Source: Chloroflexota bacterium (GTDB lineage Bacteria > Chloroflexota > Dehalococcoidia > Tepidiformales > Tepidiformaceae). Taken from it: a stretch of DNA of 64,000 bases. The translations under genes and the position numbers were made by a program. How positions within the stretch are numbered: the first letter of the stretch is position 1; each line of letters begins with the position of its first letter. A model generated the notes under the pieces. It saw only the letters and a program-made list of their open reading frames with translations, had not been told where the DNA came from and ran no database searches. The DNA lies in the NCBI GenBank assembly GCA_026710655.1, contig JAPOQN010000065.1:107321-171320 (forward strand), in the 5' to 3' direction. Shown piece by piece: positions 8,333-16,250 of the stretch.

Positions 8333-8776
8333 CTACACGGAGAGAACCGAGGCCTCCCACTCTCGCAGGTTGGCGGGGTCAAGCCGCGTGATGTCGGGTA
8401 GACGGTCGAAGTCCCTGTCGGCGGAGATGATCCGCTCAATGCCGAGCCGCCGCATGACGGCCGCATGGATGTAGTCGCGCGCGGAGATCCCGGGATAGCG
8501 GTCCGCCAGCTCCGCCGCCAGTTGGACATCCTCCACGTAGAACGGCTCAACGCGGCCGGACATCAACTCCGCGAACCGCTGGAGCACCTCTCTCCCTCGG
8601 GGCCACTGCCGCGAACCGATATACCGATGCATCAGTTCCTGGAGGATCTCAACGTCAGCGATGAAGGAGCGCGGATGCGCCGCCACCATCCACAGGATGC
8701 GCGCGCAAGGCTCCCGGTAGAGGTGGTCCCGGCCCGCGGCGTAGATGGGGACGTTGGCGTCAAGAAAGGCGATCAA
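8333..8776 (-). CDS. PIN-domain toxin (VapC-like ribonuclease)
   Basis: A 147-residue PIN domain: the first acidic residue in LIAFLDANVPIYAAG, Glu in ADVEILQEL, Asp in ISARDYIHAAVM and the final SADRDFD. Family members cleave tRNA or rRNA when not bound by their antitoxin. The TTG at 8776 is chosen because it overlaps the antitoxin TGA (sequence TTGA) and places the first PIN strand directly at the N terminus; upstream extension would be low-complexity antisense of the antitoxin. It forms a two-gene operon with the upstream RHH protein. Confidence 0.85.
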   Translation of the reverse strand: MIAFLDANVPIYAAGRDHLYREPCARILWMVAAHPRSFIADVEILQELMHRYIGSRQWPRGREVLQRFAELMSGRVEPFYVEDVQLAAELADRYPGISARDYIHAAVMRRLGIERIISADRDFDRLPDITRLDPANLREWEASVLSV

Positions 8777-9018
8777 GGGAGGGGCTCGTAGGCCTTCACA
8801 AGCTGGCGCGAGAGGACATCCGGATCGGGAACGTCTTCGACCTCCAGGGCGGCCAGCCGCTCGACCGCGGCCTTGCGGCGCTCCAGCATCACGGCTTCCC
8901 AAGCCTCGTCAATCAGGCGGCGGACCACCTCGGAAGTGGGGATTCCCGCTGTTTCAACGAGCATGTCCAACCGCTGCTTCCGCTCTTCGTCCAGCCGTAC
9001 TTCCAGGCGCGCGGCCAT
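8773..9018 (-). CDS. Ribbon-helix-helix antitoxin
   Basis: An 81-residue protein whose first 45 residues (LEVRLDEERKQRLDMLVETA then TSEVVRRLIDEAWE) fit a CopG/Arc ribbon-helix-helix DNA-binding domain. The acidic C-terminal part probably wraps the PIN toxin. It lies directly upstream of the PIN gene with a 4-base overlap. A duplicated palindrome sits immediately upstream, as expected for autoregulation. Confidence 0.82.
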   Translation of the reverse strand: MAARLEVRLDEERKQRLDMLVETAGIPTSEVVRRLIDEAWEAVMLERRKAAVERLAALEVEDVPDPDVLSRQLVKAYEPLP

Positions 9019-9026
9019 GGGTGCTC

Positions 9027-9059
9027 CCGTACGGAAGACTCCGTACGGTTTCCAGTATA
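9027..9059 (-). promoter_or_regulatory. Promoter and duplicated palindromic operator of the PIN/RHH module
   Basis: The self-complementary octamer CCGTACGG occurs twice, at 9027-9034 and 9041-9048, 14 bp apart. On the minus strand a TATACT -10 box lies at 9054-9059, so the two octamers cover the expected start of transcription just before the antitoxin ATG. RHH antitoxins typically bind such paired short palindromes cooperatively. Binding is inferred. Confidence 0.6.
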
Positions 9060-9091
9060 CGACAGCAGATGTACGGCGACGAGGGGCCGTG

Positions 9092-9328
9092 TTAGGAGTC
9101 GGGGAAGGTGACGCAGGTGGTCGTGCTCTCGATGCCCTCGACCACGCGGATGTGCTGGCTGATGAGGGCCGGCACCTGCGTGATGCTGGGCGCTTCGATG
9201 ACGGCCACGATGTCGTAGGGGCCCATCACCTGGTAGACCTCGGCGATGCCATCCACATTCTGCAGGGAGTCGAATACGCGCTGGGTCTCTGCCGGGTCGA
9301 CGACGATGAGCACGAACGCCTTGATCAT
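9092..9328 (-). CDS. Stand-alone Lrp/AsnC ligand-binding (RAM) domain protein
   Basis: This 78-residue protein matches only the effector-binding half of Lrp/AsnC regulators: IKAFVLIVVDPAETQRVFDSL, then VYQVMGPYDIVAVIEAP and a final beta strand. There is no DNA-binding helix-turn-helix. Such single-domain proteins form ring-shaped oligomers that may bind amino acids; their role is poorly known. It follows lepA by 9 bp in the same direction and is likely co-transcribed. Confidence 0.82.
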   Translation of the reverse strand: MIKAFVLIVVDPAETQRVFDSLQNVDGIAEVYQVMGPYDIVAVIEAPSITQVPALISQHIRVVEGIESTTTCVTFPDS

Positions 9329-9337
9329 CTCTTTCTC

Positions 9338-11164
9338 CTAGTCCTCGCGTAGCTGCAGGACGGCCATGAAGGCCTCCTGCGGAATTTCCACGTTGCCGAC
9401 GCGCTTCATGCGCTTCTTGCCCTCGGCCTGCTTCTCGAGCAGCTTCCGCTTTCGCGTTATGTCGCCACCATAGCACTTGGCGAGGACGTTCTTGCGCAGC
9501 GCGCGGACCGTCTCGCGGGCAATGATACGGCCACCGATCGCGGCCTGCAGGGGCACATCGAACATCTGCCGGGGGATGAGGCTGCGCAGCTTGAGCACCA
9601 GCGAACGGCCCTCGCGGGTAGCGTTCTCGCGGTGGGTGATGATGGAGAGGGCATCAACCACCTGGCCGTTCACGAGCACATCGACCTTAACGAGCGCGGC
9701 GGCGCGGTAGCCCGCGGGCTGGTAGTCGAGGCTGGCGTAGCCGCTCGTGGAGCCTTTCAGGTTGTCGTAGAAGTCGACGAGTATCTCGGCCATGGGGATC
9801 TCGTAGGCGAGGAGCACACGCGCCTCGCCCGGGGCGAGGTCGTTCTCCGGCTCGAGGTACTCCATGCGCTGGAAGCTCCCACGCCGGCTTGTGACAAGGT
9901 CCATGACCTGGCCGATGTGGCGGCTGGGCGTGACGACGTCGATGTTCGCCCAGGGCTCGCGGATCTCCTCGATGCGGGAGGGGTTGGGAAGGAGGGAGGG
10001 ATTCTCAATGGCGACCACCTCGCCCGAGCTCAGCTCGACCTCGTACTCGACGCTGGGGGCGGTTGTAAGCAGGCCGAGGTCGTACTCGCGCTCCAGTCGC
10101 TCCACCACGATCTCCAGGTGCAGGAGGCCGAGGAAGCCGCAGCGGAAACCGAAGCCCAGCGCCGCCGATGACTCCGGCTCGTAGGCGAGGGAGGCGTCGT
10201 TGAGGGCGAGTCGCTCCAACGCCTCGCGCAGCTCCTGGTACTGGTCGGAGTCGGTGGGGTAGATGCCGGCGAAGACCATCGGCTTGGCCTGCCGGTAACC
10301 GGGGAGGGGTTCGGACGCGGGGGCGGCGGCAAGGGTGACGGTGTCGCCCACGCGGCAGTCGGCGACCTCCTTCAGGCCCGTCGCGATGTATCCCACTTCG
10401 CCCGCGGCCAGGCCCGCAAGGGGACTCAACGCGGGAGCGAAGATGCCGAATTCTAGCGGCTCGAAACTCTTGCCCGTCTGCATCAGGCGCAAGTCGGAGC
10501 GGCCTTGCATCTCACCTTCCATCACGCGCACGTGGGCGAGCACACCCTTATAGGCGTCGTACTTGGAATCGAAGATCAGCGCCTTGAGCTCGGCCGAGCG
10601 GTCGCCCGTGGGCGGAGGGACGCGCTCGCAGACGGCCTCGAGGATCTCGGCGATGCCGCTCCCCTCCTTCGCGCTCGCGAAGATGATCTCCTCGCTGGCG
10701 AATCCGATGACGCGCTCCAGCTCGTGCGCGACTCGTTCGGTTTCGGCGTGGGGCAGGTCGATCTTGTTGATGACGGGGATGAGGGTGAGCCCCTGGTCGA
10801 GCGCCAGGTAGACGTTCGCGAGCGTCTGCGCCTCGATGCCCTGGGAGGCATCGACGACAAGGATGGCGCCCTCGCAGGCGGCCAGCGAGCGGGAGACCTC
10901 GTAGGTGAAGTCGACGTGCCCGGGGGTGTCGATGAGGTTGTACTGGTATTCCTCACCATCGGCGCCGCGGTAAGCCATGCGGGCGGCGGCGGCCTTGATC
11001 GTGATGCCCCGCTCGCGCTCCAGGTCCATGGTGTCGAGCACCTGGTCGGCCATGGCGCGCACGGCCACGGTCTCGGTCACCTCAAGGAAGCGATCGGCGA
11101 GCGTCGACTTACCGTGATCGATGTGGGCGATGATGCAGAAATTGCGGATGCGGGACTGATCCAC
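9338..11164 (-). CDS. lepA: Elongation factor 4 (LepA GTPase)
   Basis: A 608-residue translational GTPase that acts on ribosomes, probably in initiation or 30S biogenesis and under ionic stress. Visible elements are the P-loop [13 protein letters not shown] (residues 13-25), switch [19 protein letters not shown], the domain II to V regions and the LepA-specific C-terminal end [21 protein letters not shown]. The length fits the family. The start is GTG. It heads a transcript that includes the small Lrp-type domain gene and diverges from the malate dehydrogenase gene. Confidence 0.97.
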   Translation of the reverse strand: MDQSRIRNFCIIAHIDHGKSTLADRFLEVTETVAVRAMADQVLDTMDLERERGITIKAAAARMAYRGADGEEYQYNLIDTPGHVDFTYEVSRSLAACEGAILVVDASQGIEAQTLANVYLALDQGLTLIPVINKIDLPHAETERVAHELERVIGFASEEIIFASAKEGSGIAEILEAVCERVPPPTGDRSAELKALIFDSKYDAYKGVLAHVRVMEGEMQGRSDLRLMQTGKSFEPLEFGIFAPALSPLAGLAAGEVGYIATGLKEVADCRVGDTVTLAAAPASEPLPGYRQAKPMVFAGIYPTDSDQYQELREALERLALNDASLAYEPESSAALGFGFRCGFLGLLHLEIVVERLEREYDLGLLTTAPSVEYEVELSSGEVVAIENPSLLPNPSRIEEIREPWANIDVVTPSRHIGQVMDLVTSRRGSFQRMEYLEPENDLAPGEARVLLAYEIPMAEILVDFYDNLKGSTSGYASLDYQPAGYRAAALVKVDVLVNGQVVDALSIITHRENATREGRSLVLKLRSLIPRQMFDVPLQAAIGGRIIARETVRALRKNVLAKCYGGDITRKRKLLEKQAEGKKRMKRVGNVEIPQEAFMAVLQLRED

Positions 11165-11280
11165 ACGCCCAGTGTATGGGCTGCCCGCGCTGCGAGCTTC
11201 ATGAACGTGTCCGGCGGTCTCTAGGGGAGCCCCGTGCTAGTCTCGCGGCACAATCTCGCACCCCCAAAAGAGGACACACG

Positions 11281-12219
11281 ATGGCACGGAAGAAAGTCAC
11301 GATCGTTGGCGCCGGCATGACCGGCGGCGCCATGGCGCAGCGGCTCATTGAGCGCGACATCTGCGACGTCGTCCTGCAGGACGACCCCCAGTTCGCCAAG
11401 ACGATGCACTTCGGCAAGGCGCTGGATGAGTCGCAGGCAGCCGCATGGAGCGGCTTCAGCGCCTCCATTAGCGCCACCGACGGTTGGGAAGAGACGGCGG
11501 ACTCTGACGTGGTGATCGTGACCGCGGGGGCGCCCCGCCGGCCGGGGATGAGCCGCGAGGAGTTGCTGAACAGCAACGCCGCGATCGTGCGCGCCAAGGT
11601 GGCGGATGCGGCGAAGGCCTCGCCGAACGCGGCGCTCGTCATCTTCTCGAACCCGATGGACGCGATGTGCCACGTCGCCCTTGAGGCGAGCGGCTTCCCG
11701 CGGGAGCGGGTCATCGGCCAGGGCGGTGCACTCGACAGCGCGCGCTACCGCCACTTCGTCTCCGACGCCTGCGGCGTCTCGCCACAGGACGTCCACGGCT
11801 ACGTCATCGGCGGCCACACGGACACGACGATGGTGCCCGTCGTCTCGCAGACGCGGGTCGGTGGCGTGCCGCTGACGAAGCTCCTGCTGGCGGAGCAGAT
11901 CGACGAGGTCGTGGGCCGCACGATGCGGGGCGGGGCGGAAATCGGGGAACTAATGGGCGTCGGCAGCGCCTACTACGCCCCTTCGGCGGGAACGATCGCG
12001 ATGGTCACGTCGATCCTGCTGGACCAGCGCCGCCTGATGCCGTGCTCGACGCTGCACCAGGGCGAGTACGGGATCGAGGGCGTGTTCTCGGGCACGGTCG
12101 TGCAACTCGGCGAGGGCGGCATCCAGCGCACCTTCGAGCTGGAGCTGTCAGACGACGAACGCGAGCGCGTCGTTGCTGCGGCGGAAGCGACGAAGGGGCT
12201 GGTCGCGCAGCTGGACTAG
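11281..12219 (+). CDS. mdh: Malate dehydrogenase (LDH/MDH superfamily)
   Basis: A 312-residue NAD-dependent oxidoreductase that would interconvert malate and oxaloacetate. The ATG at 11281 follows AAAGAGGACACACG. Motifs are the dinucleotide fold VTIVGAGMTGGAMAQRL, TAGAPRRPGMSREELL with the two arginines of the mobile loop, NPMDAM, and GQGGALDSARYRHFV. The catalytic His region reads GGHTDTTMVP instead of the usual GxHGDxMVP, an unusual variant worth noting. The loop arginines favour malate over lactate. A TAGTCT box 44 bp upstream is a plausible -10. Confidence 0.88.
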   Translation: MARKKVTIVGAGMTGGAMAQRLIERDICDVVLQDDPQFAKTMHFGKALDESQAAAWSGFSASISATDGWEETADSDVVIVTAGAPRRPGMSREELLNSNAAIVRAKVADAAKASPNAALVIFSNPMDAMCHVALEASGFPRERVIGQGGALDSARYRHFVSDACGVSPQDVHGYVIGGHTDTTMVPVVSQTRVGGVPLTKLLLAEQIDEVVGRTMRGGAEIGELMGVGSAYYAPSAGTIAMVTSILLDQRRLMPCSTLHQGEYGIEGVFSGTVVQLGEGGIQRTFELELSDDERERVVAAAEATKGLVAQLD

Positions 12220-12228
12220 GGGGCCGGT

Positions 12229-12633
12229 TCAGCCCGCAGTCACGCGGGTCCAGGCGAGGCCATCGACGTGCTCGAAGTGGGCATCGGCGGAGACGAGCTC
12301 GGCGTCAGTCTCCACGGCATGCGCGGCGATCCAGATGTCGTTCGTGGGGATAGGTCGGCCCTTGGCGCGAAGAGCGGCGGCTATTCGGCCATAGCGTTCG
12401 GCTGTGCTCTGACCTACAGCAACCACCGACGTGCCAGGGGCGCGAAGGAACGCCTGGAGGCGATCCATGTTCGCCTCGAAGCGTGTTCCCCAGCGGAATC
12501 CATAGAGAAGCTCCCCGAGGACGATGACCGACAAGTAGACCTCTTCAGCTCCTTGCACGAACGCCGACACCTGGGGGTGGCCCTCAGCAGCCAGCCTGTA
12601 TGCATTGGCATCCAGGAGGACCTTCACTGCCAC
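12229..12633 (-). CDS. PIN-domain toxin (FitB/VapC-like)
   Basis: A 134-residue PIN ribonuclease. The first acidic residue is in KVLLDANAYRLAAEG, Glu in VIVLGELLYGFRWG, and the later acidic residues in TNDIWIAAHAVE and SADAHFEHVDGL. The segment LGELLYGFxxGTR is typical of the FitB/VapC branch. The GTG start overlaps the end of the upstream antitoxin gene by 10 bp. It converges on the malate dehydrogenase gene with only 9 bp between stop codons. Confidence 0.88.
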   Translation of the reverse strand: MAVKVLLDANAYRLAAEGHPQVSAFVQGAEEVYLSVIVLGELLYGFRWGTRFEANMDRLQAFLRAPGTSVVAVGQSTAERYGRIAAALRAKGRPIPTNDIWIAAHAVETDAELVSADAHFEHVDGLAWTRVTAG

Positions 12634-12887
12634 ATCGACTCGTCGATGGTGTGAAAGAACTCCAGAGCCTCTTTCAGCTCAGCGGACTCCTCGGGAGCCA
12701 TACTCCCGACAAAGTGGTCCAGCGACTTGCCGATCCTGCGGGGAGGGGAAGGCGACCCAGGAAGCTCTGCGGCCTTGTAGAGGAGCTTGCGGGCAGCCTC
12801 GTCCGGAGAGATGCCCTCCTCCTCCGCGATCCTGAGGAGACACTGGTACACCCTGTCATCCATGTCCCGGACCGTTACCTGGTTCAC
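12624..12887 (-). CDS. FitA-like antitoxin
   Basis: This 87-residue protein begins MNQVTVRDMDDRVYQCLLRIAEEEG with SPDEAARKLLYKA, the pattern of FitA-type ribbon-helix-helix antitoxins. The C-terminal half is probably the toxin-binding tail. It is translated from a GTG and overlaps the PIN toxin gene. A nested inverted repeat lies 19 to 39 bp upstream of the start. Confidence 0.82.
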   Translation of the reverse strand: MNQVTVRDMDDRVYQCLLRIAEEEGISPDEAARKLLYKAAELPGSPSPPRRIGKSLDHFVGSMAPEESAELKEALEFFHTIDESMWQ

Positions 12888-12905
12888 GTCGCGCTGCCCC
12901 TGCGA

Positions 12906-12926
12906 GCTACATTGTAGCGAACAATG
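12906..12926. promoter_or_regulatory. Nested inverted repeats upstream of the FitAB-like module
   Basis: Two overlapping palindromes are present: GCTAC-ATT-GTAGC (12906-12918) and CATTGT-AGCGA-ACAATG (12910-12926). They lie between argH and the antitoxin start, where an autoregulatory operator is expected. Binding is inferred. Confidence 0.5.
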
Positions 12927-12935
12927 AACAGCCTG

Positions 12936-14312
12936 TCAGCCAGCCGCGGCGCGACGGAGGGCGGCGGCGGCTTCGCGGACGCGGACGGGGGCGGTGCCGC
13001 CGATGGCATCGCGGGCGGCGAGGGCCGCGTGGACGTCGATGTCGAGGACGTCGGGCTGGAACAGGCCGCTGGCCGCGGTGTAAACCTCGAACGGGAGCTC
13101 GTGTAGCTCGCAGCGGCGCTCCTCGGCCTCGCGCACGAGGCCGCCGGTGACAGCGTGAGCCTCGCGGAAGGGCAGGCCCTTGCGCACGAGATAGTCGGCG
13201 ATGTCGGTGGCGAGGGCGAAGCCGCCGGAGGCGGCGTCGCGCATGCGCGGCAGGTCGAACTCCAGGGCGGGGACCATCGCCGCGAAGATGCGGAGCGTGG
13301 GCACGACGACCGCGGCCGCGTTGAGGATGGCGGCCTTGTCTTCCTGGAGGTCACGGTTGTAGGCGAGGGGCTGGCCCTTGAGGTTCGTCAGCAGGTTTAC
13401 CAGCTCGCCGAAGACGCGCCCGGTGCGCCCGCGGGCCAGCTCGGCGACATCGGCGTTCTTCTTCTGGGGCATCATGCTGGAGCCGGTGGCGAAGGCGTCG
13501 GGCAGGCGCACGAAGGCGAACTCGGCAGACGACCAGATCACGATCTCCTCGGCGAGGCGCGAGAGGTGCGCCTGCGCAATGGCGCAAGCGGACAGGAACT
13601 CGATGGCGTAGTCGCGGTCAGCGACCGCGTCGAGGCTGTTGCGGGAGACGGCGTCGAAGCCGAGCTCGCGCGCGACCATCTCGCGGTCGAGGGGGGAGGG
13701 CGAGCCCGAGAGGGCGCCCGAGCCGAGGGGGAGCACATTCGCGCGGTCGCGGCAATCGCGGAAGCGGTCGCGGTCGCGCAACAGCATCTCGCCGTAGGCG
13801 AGAAGGTGGTGCCCGAGCGTCACGGGCTGGGCGCGCTGGAGGTGCGTGTAGCCCGGCATGGGGTCGGCCGCATGGACCAGCGCGAGGTCGCAGAGCGCCT
13901 CGATGAGGCCCTCCGCGGCGGCGGCGGCCAGGTCGCACTGCTCGCGCACGAGCATGCGATTGAGCAGCGAGACCTGGTCGTTGCGCGAGCGGGCGGTGTG
14001 CAGGCGGCCGGCAGCCGTCCCGATGTCTTCGCGGAGGAGCACCTCGACGTGGGTGTGGATGTCCTCGAGCTCCGGGCGCCACTCGACCTCGCCCGCGCGG
14101 AAGCGTTCGAGCACGCGGGCAAGGCCAGCGACGATCGCCGCAGCCTCGTCCCCGGGGATGATGCCGGTGGCGCCAAGCATGCGCGCGTGCGCGACCGAGC
14201 CGGCGATGTCGTGCTCGTACAGGTCACGATCAACGCCCGCGGTGTAGTCGCGCGTGAGGTCGTCCATCGACCCCTCGAAGCGACCGCCCCAGGTCCGTTG
14301 TACTTCGCTCAT
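12936..14312 (-). CDS. argH: Argininosuccinate lyase
   Basis: The enzyme splits argininosuccinate into arginine and fumarate, the last step of arginine synthesis. At 458 residues it has the family length. The ATG at 14312 gives the canonical N terminus TWGGRFEGSMDDLTRDY; a GACAAT box ends six bases before it. The lyase signature GSSMMPQKKNADVAELARG is at about residue 285. TARSRNDQV and MPGYTHLQRAQPVTLGHHL form the other conserved substrate loops. No other arg genes are nearby. Confidence 0.96.
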   Translation of the reverse strand: MSEVQRTWGGRFEGSMDDLTRDYTAGVDRDLYEHDIAGSVAHARMLGATGIIPGDEAAAIVAGLARVLERFRAGEVEWRPELEDIHTHVEVLLREDIGTAAGRLHTARSRNDQVSLLNRMLVREQCDLAAAAAEGLIEALCDLALVHAADPMPGYTHLQRAQPVTLGHHLLAYGEMLLRDRDRFRDCRDRANVLPLGSGALSGSPSPLDREMVARELGFDAVSRNSLDAVADRDYAIEFLSACAIAQAHLSRLAEEIVIWSSAEFAFVRLPDAFATGSSMMPQKKNADVAELARGRTGRVFGELVNLLTNLKGQPLAYNRDLQEDKAAILNAAAVVVPTLRIFAAMVPALEFDLPRMRDAASGGFALATDIADYLVRKGLPFREAHAVTGGLVREAEERRCELHELPFEVYTAASGLFQPDVLDIDVHAALAARDAIGGTAPVRVREAAAALRRAAAG

Positions 14313-14380
14313 GGCTCCATTGTCGCGCGAAGGACCGCTGTGTCCTACCGAGCCTCGCATGGGGGCGAGACGGGGCCGCG

Positions 14381-14386
14381 TAGACT
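14381..14386 (+). promoter_or_regulatory. Putative leaderless -10 box of mazG
   Basis: TAGACT ends six bases before the ATG at 14393, with no ribosome site visible, the same layout as for several other genes here. Confidence 0.4.
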
Positions 14387-14392
14387 GCGGGC

Positions 14393-15199
14393 ATGGCGAC
14401 CGATTCGAGTCCGGATCCCATCCCCGACGACCTGCGGCAGTTCGAAGCGCTGGAAGCGATCATCCGGCGCCTGCACGGCCCGCAGGGGTGCCCCTGGGAC
14501 CGGGAACAGACGCACGAATCGCTGCGGCCCCACCTGCTGGAGGAGAGCTACGAATTGCTCGAAGCGATCGACTCGGGCGAGGCGGATTCCATCGCCGAGG
14601 AGCTGGGCGACGTGCTCCTGCAGGTGCTGATGCACGCAGCCGTGGCGGAGCGGCTGGGCGAGTTCGAGTTCGGCGACGTGTACGCGCGCATCGCTTCCAA
14701 GCTCGTGGCGCGGCATCCGCACGTGTTCGCCGATGCCACGGCGGAGACAGCGGAAGACGTACGCGAGAGCTGGGACGTGCTGAAGCAGAAGGAGCGGCCC
14801 GACCGGTCCCGCCTCGACGGGGTGCCGGCCACGCTGCCCGCGCTGGCGGAGTCGCAGACAATCCAGGGGCGCGCCCGGCGAGCCGGGTTCGACTGGCCCG
14901 ACATCCAGGGACCGCTGGACAAGTTGTCCGAGGAGATTGCGGAGCTGGCCCTGGCCGAGACGGAGGCCGACCGGGAGGAGGAGTTCGGCGACGTGCTGTT
15001 CGTGATCGCGCACATCGCGGCGACAATGGGGGTCGACGGCGAGCAGGCGCTGCGCCGGGCGAACGGCAAGTTCCGGCGCCGTTTCGGACTGGTGGAGCAG
15101 TACGCCACGGAGCGATCGCTCGACCTGAACGAGATGGACATGGAGGGTCGGGACGAATTGTGGGAGCGGGCGAAGGCATCGGAGCGGGGCGAGTTGTAG
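14393..15199 (+). CDS. mazG: Nucleoside triphosphate pyrophosphohydrolase MazG
   Basis: MazG hydrolyses NTPs to NMP and pyrophosphate, cleaning the nucleotide pool or lowering stress nucleotides. At 268 residues it has two MazG domains like the E. coli enzyme. The first (about residues 18-125) contains GCPWDREQTHESLRPHLLEE and EELGDVLLQVLMHA, which supply the acidic metal ligands. The second (about 160-240) contains GFDWPD, KLSEEIAEL and EEFGDVLFVIAHIA. Both halves keep their acidic EE..ExxxD residues. Confidence 0.95.
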   Translation: MATDSSPDPIPDDLRQFEALEAIIRRLHGPQGCPWDREQTHESLRPHLLEESYELLEAIDSGEADSIAEELGDVLLQVLMHAAVAERLGEFEFGDVYARIASKLVARHPHVFADATAETAEDVRESWDVLKQKERPDRSRLDGVPATLPALAESQTIQGRARRAGFDWPDIQGPLDKLSEEIAELALAETEADREEEFGDVLFVIAHIAATMGVDGEQALRRANGKFRRRFGLVEQYATERSLDLNEMDMEGRDELWERAKASERGEL

Positions 15200-15255
15200 C
15201 GCCAGCCCGCCGCCGATAGGCTGACTCCATAGCGAACACGACGAGGGAGGCCACA

Positions 15256-15894
15256 GTGGCTCAGGCAACCGAATCCGTCATCACGCGGGAGCGCTTCACG
15301 CAGGGCAAGACCTACGAGGAGTACATCGAGTCGGGCATCCGCAACCGCGAGCAGTTCGACGACAACTACGGGAAGCTGGTCATCAGCGAGGCGCAGCAGG
15401 CCTCCCTGAGCGACCTGTCATCGCAGCCGAACGGCCCCGACCACATGGTGATCATCGGCGAGGACTGGTGTCCCGACGTGTACCGGGGAATGCCGGTGGG
15501 CGTGCGCATCGCCGAGGCGCTCGGGATCGAGGTGCGCATCTTCGAGCGGGACCAGAACAAGGACATGATCGCCGAGTACCTGAAGGACGGGGAGTTCGAA
15601 TCCATCCCCGTCTACGTCTTCTACAACGCCGAGCACATCGAGCTGGGCCACTTCATCGAGCGGCCGGCGCTCGCGAACGAGCAGATGGACCAGCTCTACG
15701 AAGTGCTCGGCGACATGCGCCCGGAGGCAATCGCCCAGCGCCTCGGCCACGAGCCCAGCGAGGACGAGATCCAGCAGGCGCGGGCGGAAGGGCGCGAGCG
15801 CTACCTGGAGTGGCAGCGCACGAGCGAGACGTGGGCAAACTGGCGCGTAGCAGCGGTGGACGAGGTGATCGAACTGCTTGGCGGAGCCAGCTGA
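15256..15894 (+). CDS. Thioredoxin-like protein with a single-Cys CPDV site
   Basis: A 212-residue protein with a thioredoxin-fold core (about residues 60-150): MVIIGEDWCPDVYRGMPVG, then a beta strand VRIFERDQNK and FESIPVYVFYNAEH, which contains the cis-Pro region. The active-site motif is CPDV, so only the first cysteine of CxxC remains; this is seen in a family of thioredoxin-like proteins of unknown function. A disulfide oxidoreductase role is doubtful; a monothiol or peroxidase-like role is possible. GTG 15256 is preceded by GAGGGAGG at 5-bp spacing. Confidence 0.75.
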   Translation: MAQATESVITRERFTQGKTYEEYIESGIRNREQFDDNYGKLVISEAQQASLSDLSSQPNGPDHMVIIGEDWCPDVYRGMPVGVRIAEALGIEVRIFERDQNKDMIAEYLKDGEFESIPVYVFYNAEHIELGHFIERPALANEQMDQLYEVLGDMRPEAIAQRLGHEPSEDEIQQARAEGRERYLEWQRTSETWANWRVAAVDEVIELLGGAS

Positions 15895-15912
15895 CGGCTT
15901 CGGGAGGTTTCA

Positions 15913-15929
15913 AACTCGTTTCCCGAGTT
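15913..15929. terminator. Weak hairpin after the thioredoxin-like gene
   Basis: AACTCG-TTTCC-CGAGTT forms a perfect 6-bp stem 18 bp after the stop codon, followed by GTTGTTGT. The stem is short and the T-run interrupted, so terminator function is uncertain. Confidence 0.3.
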
Positions 15930-15930
15930 G

Positions 15931-15960
15931 TTGTCGCGCGTGAAGGCGCTTCGTTATACT
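15931..15960 (+). promoter_or_regulatory. Promoter of tRNA-Lys
   Basis: TTGTCG (15931-15936) and TATACT (15955-15960) are 18 bp apart, a good match to a sigma-70 type promoter. The 5' end of tRNA-Lys lies 15 bp after the -10 box. Confidence 0.65.
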
Positions 15961-15975
15961 CCGGCAGACCTTGGG

Positions 15976-16051
15976 GGGCCGCTAGCTCAATTGGCAGAGC
16001 AAGTGACTCTTAATCACTAGGTTGAAGGTTCGAGTCCTTCGCGGCTCACCA
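15976..16051 (+). tRNA. tRNA-Lys (anticodon CTT)
   Basis: A full cloverleaf: acceptor GGGCCGC pairs with GCGGCTC with one G-T pair, the anticodon stem is AGTGA/TCACT with loop CTCTTAA, and the T arm is GAAGG-TTCGAGT-CCTTC. CCA is encoded. It reads AAG codons. Confidence 0.97.
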
Positions 16052-16096
16052 CTCCAGAGAGGTCTCGCCGGATGGTTCGCCATTTGGCCCAGGACC

Positions 16097-16178
16097 GGGG
16101 AAGTGTCGGAATTGGCAGACGAGCATGATTTAGGATCATGTGCCGCAAGGCGTAGGAGTTCGAATCTCCTCTTCCCCA
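16097..16178 (+). tRNA. tRNA-Leu (anticodon TAG)
   Basis: The acceptor GGGGAAG pairs with CTTCCCC, the anticodon stem is CATGA/TCATG with loop TTTAGGA, a class II variable arm (TGCCGCAAGGCG) is present and the T arm is AGGAG-TTCGAAT-CTCCT. CCA is not encoded, unlike in the tRNA-Lys 45 bp upstream. Confidence 0.95.
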
Positions 16179-16250
16179 TGGCCCCATGGGGGACCCGCCA
16201 CTCGTCAGAGCGGGACGCAGGCAAATCCGAGTCAGGCGAAAGGGGGCGTC

